64,000 nt of DNA, taken from Geomonas propionica. Its GTDB lineage: Bacteria > Desulfobacterota > Desulfuromonadia > Geobacterales > Geobacteraceae. A program made the translations under genes and the position numbers. Position 1 is the stretch's first letter; each line of letters opens with the position of its first letter. Shown one piece after another: positions 51,559-64,000 of the stretch. The DNA is taken from NCBI RefSeq assembly GCF_016458235.1, contig NZ_JAEMHK010000011.1, forward strand, positions 124,001 through 188,000. Reading direction: 5' to 3'. The notes under the pieces are model-generated. The model ran no database searches. It was not told the origin of the DNA and saw only the letters and a list, made by a program, of their open reading frames with translations.

Positions 51559-52833
51559 ATGAATCTTCTGATAAAAGGTGGGCGTGTTATCGATCCTTCG
51601 CAGGGGATCGACGAAACGATGGATGTGCTTATTGCCGACGGCGTGGTGCTCGAGTTGGGGCAGGGGATTGCTGCACCGGAAGGTACCCAGACCATCGATG
51701 CCTCCGGGCTTCTGGTCACCCCGGGCCTGATCGACATGCACGTGCACCTGCGCGATCCGGGCCTCGAATACAAAGAGGACATCGCCACCGGCAGCCGCGC
51801 CGCTGCCGCCGGCGGCTTCACCTCGGTCGCCTGCATGCCCAACACTTCTCCCGTGATCGACAACAAGGCTGTCGCCTGCTACGTGGTGAACAAGGCCCAG
51901 AGCGAGGCGCTGGTCAATGTCTTCCCGATCGGTTCCATCACCAAGGGGAGCAAGGGAGACAGCCTGGCCGAGATGGGCGATCTTAAAGAGGCGGGCTGCG
52001 TGGCAGTATCGGACGACGGCAAACCGGTGTGCAACTCCGAGTTGATGCGCCGCGCCCTCGAGTACGCCAAAGGGGTCGGCATCACCGTGATCTCCCACTC
52101 CGAGGATCTCGCCCTGGTGGGTGAGGGGGTGATGAACGAAGGGTTCGTCTCCACCGAACTCGGGCTCAAGGGGATCCCCTGGGCAGCCGAAGATATCGCG
52201 GTGGCCCGCGAGGTCTACCTGGCCGAGTTTGCCTGTGCACCGGTGCACATCGCCCACATCTCCACCGCCGGGTCCGCGCGCATCATCCGCAACGCGAAAG
52301 CCCGCGGCGTGAAGGTGACCTGTGAGACCGCACCGCACTACTTCAGCCTGACCGACGACGCGGTGCGCGGCTACAACACCAACGCCAAGATGAACCCGCC
52401 GCTGAGAGGCGAGTCCGACGTGGCGGCCATGAAGGCGGCGCTTGCCGACGGCACCATCGACGCCATCGCCACCGACCATGCTCCGCACCACCCGGACGAG
52501 AAGGACGTCGAGTTTAACGTGGCGCTGAACGGCATCGTCGGCCTGGAAACGTCCCTGCCGCTGTCGCTGAAGCTGGTCGAGGACGGGGTGCTGGATCTTA
52601 AAGCGCTGGTTTCGGTGATGTCCTGCAACCCCGCAAAAATCCTCGGGCTGGATCGTGGCACCCTGAGGGTTGGGGCGGTCGGCGACGTCACCGTCATCGA
52701 TCCGGGCAAGGAGTGGCAGGTGGAAGCGGCCAAGCTTGAATCGAAGTCGAAGAACTCGCCGTTCCTTGGGTGGAAGATGAAGGGGAAAGCGGTCTACACC
52801 GTGGTCAAGGGACAGGTGGTGTACCAGGCATAA
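51559..52833 (+). CDS. pyrC: Dihydroorotase (PyrC, amidohydrolase type I)
   Basis: 424 residues from ATG 51559 with GGAGG five bases upstream. Metal ligands: [16 protein letters not shown] near residue 58, carbamylated Lys region, SHSEDLAL near 178, [16 protein letters not shown] near 230, and the Asp in [12 protein letters not shown] near 304. It closes carbamoyl aspartate to dihydroorotate. It follows pyrB after the heptamer inverted repeat. Confidence 0.97.
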   Translation: MNLLIKGGRVIDPSQGIDETMDVLIADGVVLELGQGIAAPEGTQTIDASGLLVTPGLIDMHVHLRDPGLEYKEDIATGSRAAAAGGFTSVACMPNTSPVIDNKAVACYVVNKAQSEALVNVFPIGSITKGSKGDSLAEMGDLKEAGCVAVSDDGKPVCNSELMRRALEYAKGVGITVISHSEDLALVGEGVMNEGFVSTELGLKGIPWAAEDIAVAREVYLAEFACAPVHIAHISTAGSARIIRNAKARGVKVTCETAPHYFSLTDDAVRGYNTNAKMNPPLRGESDVAAMKAALADGTIDAIATDHAPHHPDEKDVEFNVALNGIVGLETSLPLSLKLVEDGVLDLKALVSVMSCNPAKILGLDRGTLRVGAVGDVTVIDPGKEWQVEAAKLESKSKNSPFLGWKMKGKAVYTVVKGQVVYQA

Positions 52834-52840
52834 GGATGTT

Positions 52841-52951
52841 CTCCTCCCCCTCCCTTGACGGGAGGGGGCAGGGGGGTGGGTGAAGCCGCAAGCAGAGCAA
52901 GTTGTGGCACCTACCCCCACCCCCTAACCCCCTCCCGCGAGGGGAGGGGGA
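52841..52951. repeat. GC-rich palindrome between pyrC and carA
   Basis: Left arm CTCCTCCCCCTCCC / GGGAGGGGGCAGGGGGGTGGG, right arm CCTACCCCCACCCCCT / CCCCTCCCGCGAGGGGAGGGGG. Each half is itself palindromic (bipartite design). Confidence 0.75.
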
Positions 52952-53011
52952 CAGATTTAAAACTCGCGTCTTTTGGCGCGGCAGAAATATAACGGATTCG
53001 GGAGAAGATAC

Positions 53012-54136
<1,125 letters not shown>

Positions 54137-54141
54137 TAAAC

Positions 54142-54223
54142 CTTCCCCCCTCCCAGCCTCCCCCCTCCGGGGGGAGGGGCGAAGAGTCCCCGCCCCCGGA
54201 GGGGTAGGGGTAGGGAGGGGGAA
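54142..54223. repeat. GC-rich palindrome after carA
   Basis: CCTTCCCCCCTCCCAGCCTCCCCCCTCC-GGGGGGAGGGG and CCCCGCCCCCGGAGGGG-TAGGGAGGGGG (shown in pieces), the same bipartite design as 52841-52951. Confidence 0.7.
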
Positions 54224-54262
54224 GCTGTTCAGTGAGAAGTTGAAGGAAGCGGCTGTAGGTTG

Positions 54263-55180
54263 ATGAAATTTTTAGAGCTTTATGAAAATGGCGAGCTGTC
54301 CCGGCGCATCAAGATGGCCTACGCCCGTCTGGCCGCTTGCGACCTCTGCCCCCATGCCTGTGGTGTGAACCGGATGGCGGGGGAGACGGGGCTGTGTGAA
54401 AGCGGTAAGGAAGTCCGGATCGCCTCCGCCAACGTACACCGCGGCGAGGAACCGCCCATCTCCGGCACCAAGGGCTCCGGCACCATCTTCCTTTCGGGAT
54501 GCACCCTAAACTGCAAGTTCTGCCAGAACTTCCCGATCAGCCAGCTTCGAAACGGCACCGACCTTACGGCGGGGCAGTTGGCGGACAAGATGGTGGGGCT
54601 GCAGAAGAAGGGCGTGCACAACATAAACTTCGTCACGCCGACCCACTTCACGCCGCAGATCCTGGCTGCGCTCTATCTCGCCATCCGCAAGGGATTCCGG
54701 ATTCCCATCGTGTGGAACACGAGCGGTTACGAGAGGCTCGATACGCTGGCCCTGCTGGACGGCGTGGTAGATGTCTACCTGCCCGACATGAAGTACTGCT
54801 GCAACGATGTCGCCATAAAGCTCTCTGGCGCAAAGGGATATACCGAGGCGAACCGGCTGGCCCTGCCCGAGATGCTGCGGCAGGTGGGGCATCTGGAATG
54901 CGACGAGGACGGCATTGCCGTGCGCGGGTTGATCGTGCGGCACCTGGTGCTGCCGCTCCGGCAGGCGGGGAGTCCCGAGACGCTGGCCTGGATCGCCGAG
55001 CACCTCGGCACGGAAACGCACATCGCTCTGATGAGCCAGTATTTCCCGGCCCACGCCGCCGCGCAGACGCCGGGGATAGAGAGAAGGATCACCAGCGAAG
55101 AGTACGCCGAAGCGGTCGAAGCGCTGGAAGAACTGGAACTGGAAAACGGGTGGGTGCAGGACGAACCCCTGGGCGAATGA
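54263..55180 (+). CDS. Radical SAM protein, PflA/PflX-like
   Basis: 305 residues from ATG 54263 (a TTG is just ahead). An N-terminal Cys pair group (CDLCPHACGVNR near 29, TGLCESG near 46) precedes the radical SAM cluster GCTLNCKFCQN (CxxxCxxC, near 91-100) and a TIM-barrel-like body (NFVTPTHFTPQI, VWNTSGYERLDTL, DVYLPDMKY). It resembles the uncharacterised PflX group related to glycyl-radical activases, but no glycyl radical enzyme is adjacent. It sits between carA and carB. Its last residues GE and stop lie in the intergenic palindrome at 55171. Confidence 0.88.
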   Translation: MKFLELYENGELSRRIKMAYARLAACDLCPHACGVNRMAGETGLCESGKEVRIASANVHRGEEPPISGTKGSGTIFLSGCTLNCKFCQNFPISQLRNGTDLTAGQLADKMVGLQKKGVHNINFVTPTHFTPQILAALYLAIRKGFRIPIVWNTSGYERLDTLALLDGVVDVYLPDMKYCCNDVAIKLSGAKGYTEANRLALPEMLRQVGHLECDEDGIAVRGLIVRHLVLPLRQAGSPETLAWIAEHLGTETHIALMSQYFPAHAAAQTPGIERRITSEEYAEAVEALEELELENGWVQDEPLGE

Positions 55181-55270
55181 TTATTCGCCCCTACAACGGC
55201 ACAACCTGCAGACAATTTGTGATCCTTCGCCAAGGAGCTCGCACCTGTAGGGGCGAATAATCATTCGCCC
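55171..55270. repeat. 100-bp element with inverted GTAGGGGCGAAT... termini (MITE-like)
   Basis: Left end GGGCGAATGATTATTCGCCCCTAC at 55171-55194 and right end GTAGGGGCGAATAATCATTCGCCC at 55247-55270 are inverted copies, each also internally palindromic. The middle 52 bases show no open frame. The left end supplies the TGA stop of the radical SAM gene. A single copy of the end is at 50354. Confidence 0.85.
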
Positions 55271-55331
55271 GCCTTTAAAGATTCGCTTTCGACGGAACGT
55301 GTTTAATAAAGAGTAAATGGAGTGATTTACA

Positions 55332-58577
<3,246 letters not shown>

Positions 58578-58584
58578 CCGACTG

Positions 58585-58611
58585 GGGAGCGCCGCACAAG
58601 GCGCTCCCTTT
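58585..58611 (+). terminator. Terminator after carB
   Basis: GGGAGCGCC-GCACAA-GGCGCTCCC followed by TTT, 8 bases after the stop codon. A second GC hairpin (GGGGGGCCT-CC-AGGCCCCCC) follows at 58637-58656. Confidence 0.85.
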
Positions 58612-58683
58612 CCAAATCCAGCACATGCAGCGCAGCGGGGGGCCTCCAGGCCCCCCTATAAGTTCATCAAGGAGCAAAACACG

Positions 58684-59160
58684 ATGTCTCAGACAGTTCC
58701 ATTGACCAAGGAGAGTTACGAGGCCCTGCAAGAGGACCTCAAACGCCTGATTAAGGAAGAGCGCCCCAAGGTAATCCAGGATATCGCAGAGGCCAGGGCA
58801 CACGGCGATCTCTCTGAAAATGCGGAGTACGATGCGGCCAAGAACCGTCAGGGTTTCATCGAGGGGCGCATATTGGAGCTGCAGGACAAACTGGCGAGGG
58901 CCTACGTGGTAGACCTGTCCAACCTGAAGCCGGACAAGGTGGTCTTCGGCGCCACGGTCACCGTGTACGATACCGCGACCGAGGAAGAGATCACCTACAA
59001 GATCGTCGGTGAAGACGAGGCCGACATCAAGCTGGGCAAGATCTCCTGCACCTCGCCGGTGGGCAAGGCGCTGATCGGGCACAAGTTGGACGACTCCGTC
59101 CGTGTCAGCGTCCCTTCCGGGATGAAGGAATACGAGATCATCGAGATTCGCTACGAATAG
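58684..59160 (+). CDS. greA: Transcription elongation factor GreA
   Basis: 158 residues. Coiled-coil N-terminus (1-75) with the acidic tip ARAHGDLSENAEYDAAKNRQGFIEGRI (in parts: ARAHGDLSENAEYDAA, KNRQGFIEGRI) and a C-terminal FKBP-like domain ending in PVGKALIGHKLDDSV. It rescues backtracked RNA polymerase by stimulating transcript cleavage. ATG 58684 has AAGGAG upstream. The carB-greA order is common in Geobacteraceae and other bacteria. Confidence 0.98.
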   Translation: MSQTVPLTKESYEALQEDLKRLIKEERPKVIQDIAEARAHGDLSENAEYDAAKNRQGFIEGRILELQDKLARAYVVDLSNLKPDKVVFGATVTVYDTATEEEITYKIVGEDEADIKLGKISCTSPVGKALIGHKLDDSVRVSVPSGMKEYEIIEIRYE

Positions 59161-59226
59161 CAGCAGCACTCACTCGTTTCGCACCACAACCAACATGCGC
59201 GCCAGCGCGTGACCAGGAGGATTTAC

Positions 59227-59424
59227 ATGGCTCAGGTAACCAAGGACATGACTTTTGCCGCAGTAATGAGGATGCACCCGGACGTCGTCAAGGTGCTTGC
59301 TAAATACAACCTCGGCTGCATCGGCTGCATGGGCGCTCAGAACGAGTCCCTCGAGCAGGGCTGCGCCGCCCACGGCATCAGCGTCGACGCCATCGTCGCC
59401 GACCTCAACAAGATCTTCGAATAA
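59227..59424 (+). CDS. DUF1858 redox-disulfide protein
   Basis: 65 residues from ATG 59227 with AGGAGG upstream. DUF1858 pattern: MTFAAVMRMHPDVVKVLAKYNLGCIGCMGAQNESLEQGCAAHG (in parts: MTFAAVMRMHPDVVKVLAKY, NLGCIGCMGAQNESLEQG, CAAHG), with CIGC as the CxxC. Partner unknown. The sequence differs from the copy at 45660 but the fold is the same. A terminator follows at 59432-59465. Confidence 0.87.
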   Translation: MAQVTKDMTFAAVMRMHPDVVKVLAKYNLGCIGCMGAQNESLEQGCAAHGISVDAIVADLNKIFE

Positions 59425-59431
59425 CAAGACC

Positions 59432-59465
59432 GGCGCCCGGGGCACACTCCGGGCGCCTTTCTTTT
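59432..59465 (+). terminator. Terminator before recG
   Basis: GGCGCCCGG-GGCACACT-CCGGGCGCC followed by TTTCTTTT. Only seven bases separate its end from the recG start codon. Confidence 0.88.
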
Positions 59466-59472
59466 ACCTCCC

Positions 59473-61779
59473 ATGCCGATCATAACGCTCGCACCAGACG
59501 GGTCGCTCAAGCTTCCGGAACAGCTCAGGGATTCCCTGAAGCTCAATCCAGGCGATCAAGTCAGCGTCGAGATCGTCGACGGCGCTCTCCGCGTTGCCAG
59601 GCACGTCCCGGCCCCCAAGCCCGCCAAACCCGTTAAGCCCGCACCAACCGCTCTAGTTTCCGTCCCCGAAGAACTGAAAAACCCGATGACCGTGATCAAG
59701 GGGGTAGGGCCCAAGCTCGCCGATATTCTGGCTAAAAAGGGGATCGCGACCGTCGAGGACGCCCTGTTCCTCCTTCCCAACCGCTATGAGGACCGGCGCC
59801 AGCTAAAGCGGATCGCTGAATTGCGCCCGGGAAACTCCGAGGCCTTCTTCGCCACCGTAGTCTCCGCCGAGGCGCAGGTCACCAAGGGGGGGCGACGCTA
59901 CTTTGAGGCGATCGTCAGGGACGAGACCGGCAGCCTGCCACTCAAGTGGTTCCACTTCCATCCCCAGTTTCTTAAGAAGCAGTTTGTCGCCGGCCGGCGC
60001 GGCATCTTCATCGGAGACGTTGCCCAGTTCGGTTTTCAGCGCGAGATGCATCACCCCGAGGTTGAGTGGGCCGGCGAAGGGGAGGATATCGAGCAGGTCA
60101 TGGCGCGGGACCCTGAGAACTTCGGCCGGATCCTCCCCGTGTACCCGCTTACCGAGGGGGTGAGCCAGAAGGTCATGCGCCGCATCATGCGCGACGCCGT
60201 GCCGCGCTACAGCCGTTACGTGAAAGAGGCGTTACCGGAAGACCTCCTGCGCCGGCATCGCCTCCTGAGCCTCCCGGTGGCGCTCAGGGAGGCGCACCAG
60301 CCTGACCCGTCCAGTTCGCTTGCCGATCTAAACAGCGGGCGCTCGGCGGCACATCGTTCGCTCGCCTTCGACGAACTGTTCTTCCTGCAACTTGGCCTCG
60401 CCATGAAGAAGCGGGGCGTCGCGCTCGAAGACGGCATCAGCTTCCAGGTCAGCCACCGCTACACCAAAGAACTGCTGAAACTGCTCCCCTTCAGCCTGAC
60501 CGGTGCGCAGAAGCGGGTCCTCTCCGAGATCAAGGAGGACATGATCGCGCCGCACCCGATGCACCGCCTGGTGCAAGGGGACGTCGGCTGCGGCAAGACC
60601 CTGGTGGCTCTCATGGCTGCCCTCATCTGCGTCGAGAACGACTACCAGGTCGCCATCATGGCCCCGACGGAACTTCTGGCCGAGCAGCACTACCTGAACA
60701 TCCACGGCTACTGCGAGAAGCTCGGCATCTCCGTTGCCCTTTTGACCGCCAGCATCAAGGGGAAGAACGACACCCTGGAGAAAATTGCCTCAGGTGAGAC
60801 CCGCATCGTCGTGGGGACCCATGCCGTGATCCAGGACAAGGTCGAGTTCCACCGGCTGGGGCTGGGCATCATCGACGAACAGCACCGCTTCGGCGTCGTG
60901 CAGCGCGCGCTCTTGAAGAAGAAGGGGGCGAACCCGGACATTCTGGTGATGACGGCCACGCCGATCCCGCGCACATTATCCATGACCGTTTTCGGCGACC
61001 TTTCCCTCTCGGTGATCGACGAATTGCCACCGGGCCGGACCCCGATCGAGACCCGCATGGTGCGCGAGTCGCGCCGCCGCGAGATCTACTCCCTGGTGCG
61101 CGAGGAAGTGGGGAAGGGGAGGCAGACCTACGTCATCTACCCGCTGGTCGAGGAATCGGAAAAGATCGACCTGAAGGCCGCCGTGCAGATGGCCGAGCAC
61201 CTGGCCCAGGAGGTGTTCCCGGACCTGCGCGTGGCCGTGCTGCACGGCAGGATGAGCGCCGCGGAGAAGGAAGCTGTGATGAAGGGATTCAAGGCGGGCG
61301 AAACCGATATCCTGGTTTCCACCACCGTCATCGAGGTGGGCATCGACGTCCCCAACGCGACGGTGATGGTGATCGAGCACGCCGAGCGCTTCGGGCTCTC
61401 GCAGTTGCATCAGTTGCGCGGCAGGGTAGGGCGCGGCAGCGAGCGCTCGCGCTGCATTTTGTTAGCAGGCGACAAGCTTTCCGAGGACGGCCAGAAGCGG
61501 TTGGAAGTGATGGTGCAGAGTTCTGACGGCTTCGTCATCGCCGAAGCGGACCTGCAGATCCGCGGCCCCGGCGACTTCCTGGGGACCCGGCAGGCGGGCC
61601 TGCCGGAGTTGCGCGTTGCGGACATCCTGCGCGACGGCGGCGTGCTGGAACAGGCGCGCAAGGAGGCTTTCGCCCTTGTCGACAAGGATCCTGAGCTGGA
61701 GCAGTCAGGGCATGAACGGCTGCGCGGAGAGCTGATGCTTCGTTGGGGTGGGCGACTGGAGTTGGCGTCAATCGGATGA
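59473..61779 (+). CDS. recG: ATP-dependent DNA helicase RecG with N-terminal AbrB-like domain
   Basis: 768 residues. Residues 1-45 (IITLAPDGSLKLPEQLRDSL, LNPGDQVSVEIVDGALRV) match the SpoVT-AbrB swapped-hairpin DNA-binding domain, joined by a Pro/Ala/Lys linker (46-68) to a standard RecG. RecG parts: wedge/OB domain (about 75-290), helicase motif I GDVGCGKT near 369, motif II DEQHRFGVV near 468, MTATPIPRTLSMT near 492, and motif VI QLRGRVGRG near 650. It reverses stalled replication forks and acts at Holliday junctions. The ATG has no ribosome site because a terminator lies directly upstream; an internal ATG at 59686 would give a 697-residue RecG of normal size. Confidence 0.93.
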   Translation: MPIITLAPDGSLKLPEQLRDSLKLNPGDQVSVEIVDGALRVARHVPAPKPAKPVKPAPTALVSVPEELKNPMTVIKGVGPKLADILAKKGIATVEDALFLLPNRYEDRRQLKRIAELRPGNSEAFFATVVSAEAQVTKGGRRYFEAIVRDETGSLPLKWFHFHPQFLKKQFVAGRRGIFIGDVAQFGFQREMHHPEVEWAGEGEDIEQVMARDPENFGRILPVYPLTEGVSQKVMRRIMRDAVPRYSRYVKEALPEDLLRRHRLLSLPVALREAHQPDPSSSLADLNSGRSAAHRSLAFDELFFLQLGLAMKKRGVALEDGISFQVSHRYTKELLKLLPFSLTGAQKRVLSEIKEDMIAPHPMHRLVQGDVGCGKTLVALMAALICVENDYQVAIMAPTELLAEQHYLNIHGYCEKLGISVALLTASIKGKNDTLEKIASGETRIVVGTHAVIQDKVEFHRLGLGIIDEQHRFGVVQRALLKKKGANPDILVMTATPIPRTLSMTVFGDLSLSVIDELPPGRTPIETRMVRESRRREIYSLVREEVGKGRQTYVIYPLVEESEKIDLKAAVQMAEHLAQEVFPDLRVAVLHGRMSAAEKEAVMKGFKAGETDILVSTTVIEVGIDVPNATVMVIEHAERFGLSQLHQLRGRVGRGSERSRCILLAGDKLSEDGQKRLEVMVQSSDGFVIAEADLQIRGPGDFLGTRQAGLPELRVADILRDGGVLEQARKEAFALVDKDPELEQSGHERLRGELMLRWGGRLELASIG

Positions 61780-61812
61780 GGTTCTACTTCCAGTTCTCGT
61801 GGTAGGGGTACC

Positions 61813-62067
61813 TCAGTAGTGATAGCGAAGTTGTGCAATCATCACGGCGTCGTCTTCAACTTTGTAGATAATGCGGTGTTCCTCGTTTATTCTGCGGGAC
61901 CAGTAGCCTGAAAGTGCATGTTTAAGCGGCTCTGGTTTTCCGATCCCCTCATGCGGTGTTCTTTGGATCTCTCTGATAAGAGTGTTGATTCGCTTGGCAA
62001 CTTTCTTGTCGACGCCTTGCCAATAGAGATAATCCTCCCAAGCAATTTCAGAGAAGATCAGCTTCAC
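61813..62067 (-). CDS. yoeB: YoeB-family mRNA interferase toxin
   Basis: 84 residues matching YoeB: start [16 protein letters not shown], middle [44 protein letters not shown] (in parts: [44 protein letters not shown]), and C-terminal LRYHY, including the catalytic Glu, Arg, His and Tyr residues. It cleaves mRNA on the ribosome when free of antitoxin. The ATG overlaps the end of yefM by four bases. Confidence 0.95.
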   Translation of the reverse strand: MKLIFSEIAWEDYLYWQGVDKKVAKRINTLIREIQRTPHEGIGKPEPLKHALSGYWSRRINEEHRIIYKVEDDAVMIAQLRYHY

Positions 62068-62315
62068 TCGATCAACTCTCTTTCGGTACCCTTGCCCGTT
62101 TCAAGCTGCGCGATAGACTCCAGCAGGCGTCGAGCGTTCTTCGGGCTTCTAAGGAGATAAGCAGTTTCTTCAAGGGCTTCGTAGTCATCCAGAGACATCA
62201 TCACCACGGGCTTCGCCGCCTTTCGGGTGATGATTATGGGAGCATGGTCATCGCAAACCTTTTCCATCGTCTCTGCGAGATTGCTGCGGGCCGAGCTGTA
62301 AGTAATCGTATTCAT
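62064..62315 (-). CDS. yefM: YefM/Phd-family antitoxin
   Basis: 83 residues. N-terminal DNA-binding domain [21 protein letters not shown] with [26 protein letters not shown] (in parts: [26 protein letters not shown]) and an acidic, disordered-type tail that would wrap the toxin. It neutralises YoeB and represses the operon. ATG 62315 has GAGGAAGG upstream. The operator and promoter are described just upstream. Confidence 0.95.
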   Translation of the reverse strand: MNTITYSSARSNLAETMEKVCDDHAPIIITRKAAKPVVMMSLDDYEALEETAYLLRSPKNARRLLESIAQLETGKGTERELIE

Positions 62316-62335
62316 AGCCTTCCTCTTTTGTTGGC

Positions 62336-62379
62336 TGTACCACTAACGGTACAATACGATATGTCGCGCCTCAAGTCAA
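62336..62379 (-). promoter_or_regulatory. yefM-yoeB promoter with overlapping TGTACC/GGTACA operator
   Basis: On the minus strand: TTGACT (62374-62379), 17 bases, TATTGT (62351-62356). The palindrome TGTACC-ACTAAC-GGTACA (62336-62353) covers the -10 end and the start region. Its half sites resemble the TGTACA cores bound by YefM, which suggests autorepression. Confidence 0.7.
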
Positions 62380-62505
62380 ATGCTGGCATTAAAAAGGCTG
62401 AGAACATGCAGGCAGTAGTGGGGGCAGCCGGGGGCGGCGAGGCCGGAACGCCTTGGGCTTCTTTCGAGCAGATAGAGAGACATTTGTGGAGGAACTGATA
62501 CAGAC

Positions 62506-63252
62506 ATGGTCACGGTTGATGGAGTCACCTTTTTAGGCCGCAACGCCGATGGCGGCAGCGTGAAGTTGCTGGATGGCATCTCCTTCTCCGCCAAGGCGGG
62601 GGAGATAACCGCCATCATCGGGCCGTCAGGGGGCGGGAAGAGTACGCTGATCCGGCTGATCAACCGGCTCACGGAGCCGAGCGGCGGACGCATCTCGGTC
62701 GCCGGGGTCGACATCGGCACCATGGACCCGCTTCAGTTGCGGCGGTTGGTGGCGCTGGTGCCGCAGAAGCCGTTCATGTTCGAGGGGACGGTCCTCGACA
62801 ACCTTCAGATGCCCTTTCGTTACCGGCACGAGGCTGGACCTGCCGCACAAAGCGCCGAGGTCGCCGAGGTGCTCACCCTGGCGCGGCTGGATCGGGAACT
62901 GCTGGAACGCGACGCGCGCTCGCTGTCGCTGGGACAACAGCAGCGGGTGGGCGTGGCCCGGGCCCTGATCACCAAGCCCCAGGTGCTCCTGCTGGACGAG
63001 CCGACCAGCGCGCTGGACCGCAGAACCTCGGACGAACTCGCCGCTACCCTACGTGAGATCTGCCACGGCAGGAACCTCACCATGATCATGGTGACTCACG
63101 ATCTGCGCCTGACCGAAAAGGTGGCCGACTACTGCTTCTACCTGGAAGCGGGACGAATCCTCGAGCAGGGGAGGGCTGCCGAGTTGCTGGCGCACCCGGT
63201 CACAGCAGAACTGAAGAGGTTTCTGTCGGAACCTTCGGGCCAGGAGGGGTGA
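62506..63252 (+). CDS. ABC transporter ATP-binding protein, FetA-like
   Basis: 248 residues with Walker A GPSGGGKST near 43, Q-loop VPQKPFMFEGTV near 85, signature LSLGQQQRVGVARAL near 140, Walker B VLLLDEPTSALD near 163, and an H-loop His in VTHDLRLTEK. It is the ATPase of a two-gene transporter with the FetB-like permease; the stop overlaps the next start (TGATGG). FetAB in E. coli is an iron exporter tied to oxidative stress. The family match is clear, the metal is inferred. An alternative in the same family is a poorly characterised putative importer. Confidence 0.88.
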   Translation: MVTVDGVTFLGRNADGGSVKLLDGISFSAKAGEITAIIGPSGGGKSTLIRLINRLTEPSGGRISVAGVDIGTMDPLQLRRLVALVPQKPFMFEGTVLDNLQMPFRYRHEAGPAAQSAEVAEVLTLARLDRELLERDARSLSLGQQQRVGVARALITKPQVLLLDEPTSALDRRTSDELAATLREICHGRNLTMIMVTHDLRLTEKVADYCFYLEAGRILEQGRAAELLAHPVTAELKRFLSEPSGQEG

Positions 63253-64000
63253 TGGATAATCAAGGATTGGTGAACCTCGGCATCCTGGATCTCGTTGTCG
63301 CCTACAGCCTGGTGCTGCTCGCCATCGGGCTCGGCAAACTGAAGCGGATCGGCCAGGAAGGGCAGATGCTCTGGGCTTCCCTCCGTATGGTGTTCCAGTT
63401 GCTGGCCGTGGGTTATCTGCTCCATTTCATCTTCGCCGTGCAGCACCCGCTGCCGGTACTGGCGATCCTGCTGGTCATGGGCGGGTTTTCGCTGCAGGTG
63501 ATCGGCTCGCGCATCAAGCGCAAGATGCCACGTTTCTACCAGGTGGTGGGGACGGCACTCTTGATCGGCTGCGGGGGCGTCACCTTCGTCTTCTGCTCTC
63601 TCGTCGTCCACTATTCCCCCTGGTACGATCCCCGCTACCTGATCCCACTGGCCGGAATGATCATCGGCAACTCGATGAACGGCGCGAGCCTCGCCGCCGA
63701 GCGCCTGGGCGCGGAGATGCGCGAGCGGCACGAGGAGATAGAGACCGCGCTCTGCCTAGGGGCAAGTGCTCGGCAGGCGGCGACACCGTCGCTGCGAAAC
63801 GCTTTTCGCGCCGCCATCATGCCGACGACCAATACAATGGCCGCCATGGGGATCGTATCCCTTCCCGGGATGATGACGGGCCAGATTCTTTCGGGGACCG
63901 AGCCGATGGTTGCGGTACGCTACCAGATAGCTATCATGTGCGCCATAACTGGCGCCGTCGCCATCACAGCCTACCTCATTGTCATGCAGGGGTACCGGAG
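63252..64000 (+). CDS. ABC transporter permease, FetB-like (cut by the window end)
   Basis: At least 249 residues from ATG 63252, with GGAGGGG upstream and overlapping the ATPase stop. The frame remains open to the window end. UPF0014/FetB features: several membrane helices, IPLAGMIIGNSMNGASLAAERLG near 135, IETALCLGASARQAATPSLRNAFRAAIMPTTNTMAAMG near 160-195 (in parts: IETALCLGASARQAA, TPSLRNAFRAAIMP, TTNTMAAMG), GIVSLPGMMTGQILSGTEP near 200. It forms the transmembrane dimer of the FetAB-like exporter. The missing C-terminus should be short. Confidence 0.9.
   Translation, partial: MDNQGLVNLGILDLVVAYSLVLLAIGLGKLKRIGQEGQMLWASLRMVFQLLAVGYLLHFIFAVQHPLPVLAILLVMGGFSLQVIGSRIKRKMPRFYQVVGTALLIGCGGVTFVFCSLVVHYSPWYDPRYLIPLAGMIIGNSMNGASLAAERLGAEMRERHEEIETALCLGASARQAATPSLRNAFRAAIMPTTNTMAAMGIVSLPGMMTGQILSGTEPMVAVRYQIAIMCAITGAVAITAYLIVMQGYR

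Overview
The window reads as a chromosome segment of a Geobacteraceae bacterium (Geobacter / Geomonas / Citrifermentans group, Desulfuromonadia). The main evidence is three GEMM-Ib riboswitches of the type known from Geobacter, a PrsK/PrsR pair of the PEP-CTERM/exosortase system, a bacteriohemerythrin, DUF1858 redox proteins, a MaeB-type malic enzyme with a cupin regulator, high GC, and many short GC-rich palindromic intergenic repeats. No plasmid, phage or CRISPR locus is visible.

Layout. 1-2.8 kb: tail of an exopolysaccharide cluster (a frameshifted GT4 glycosyltransferase, a membrane GT2, a YdcF-like protein). 3.0-6.3 kb: two riboswitch-led genes for secreted fibronectin-III/Ig-like proteins, the second ending in a dockerin-like segment, then a lipoprotein with a possible cohesin-like domain. 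6.4-10.8 kb: a Crp/Fnr regulator divergent from prsK-prsR. 10.9-15.3 kb (minus): rhodanese, (Fe-S) CCG-domain protein, TVP38/TMEM64 membrane protein, a small CxxC protein and a frameshifted radical SAM/SPASM protein. Upstream of that group lies a 13-unit, 21-bp-period array of AACT-N4-AGTT dyads. 16-22.4 kb: accessory stretch (small FN3 protein, unknown secreted protein, M20 amidohydrolase, TRIC-type channel, an orphan riboswitch, MscL, OmpA-family porin). 23-24.5 kb: tRNA-Cys, pgsA, lytic transglycosylase. 24.8-33.7 kb: nadB, chorismate mutase, a stand-alone DAHP-synthase-type ferredoxin-like domain, glnD, xerC, phosphoglycerate mutase and an aminotransferase. 34-49 kb: lepB-lepA, a chemoreceptor with a sigma-28 promoter, an ornithine cyclodeaminase-like protein plus arginase, carbonic anhydrase, maeB with an XRE-cupin regulator, coaD-rsmD, dgt, hemerythrin and yhbY. 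49.6-59.4 kb: pyrimidine cluster pyrR-pyrB-pyrC-carA-(radical SAM)-carB, then greA and a DUF1858 protein. 59.5-64 kb: recG with an AbrB-like N-terminal extension, yefM-yoeB, and a FetAB-like ABC transporter cut by the window end.

How the parts fit. The left end looks dedicated to cell surface and biofilm functions: polysaccharide assembly, the PrsK/PrsR two-component system, and surface proteins that would be switched on by 3',3'-cGAMP. Most of the right two thirds is core metabolism and information processing. The most unusual items are the paired riboswitch/surface-protein locus, the 21-bp dyad array, the orphan riboswitch beside an apparent insertion, the detached DAHP-synthase regulatory-type domain, the AbrB-RecG fusion, and several families of intergenic inverted repeats, one of which supplies stop codons of two genes. 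Three genes (GT4, radical SAM, CCG protein) show frame breaks that are either decay or assembly errors.
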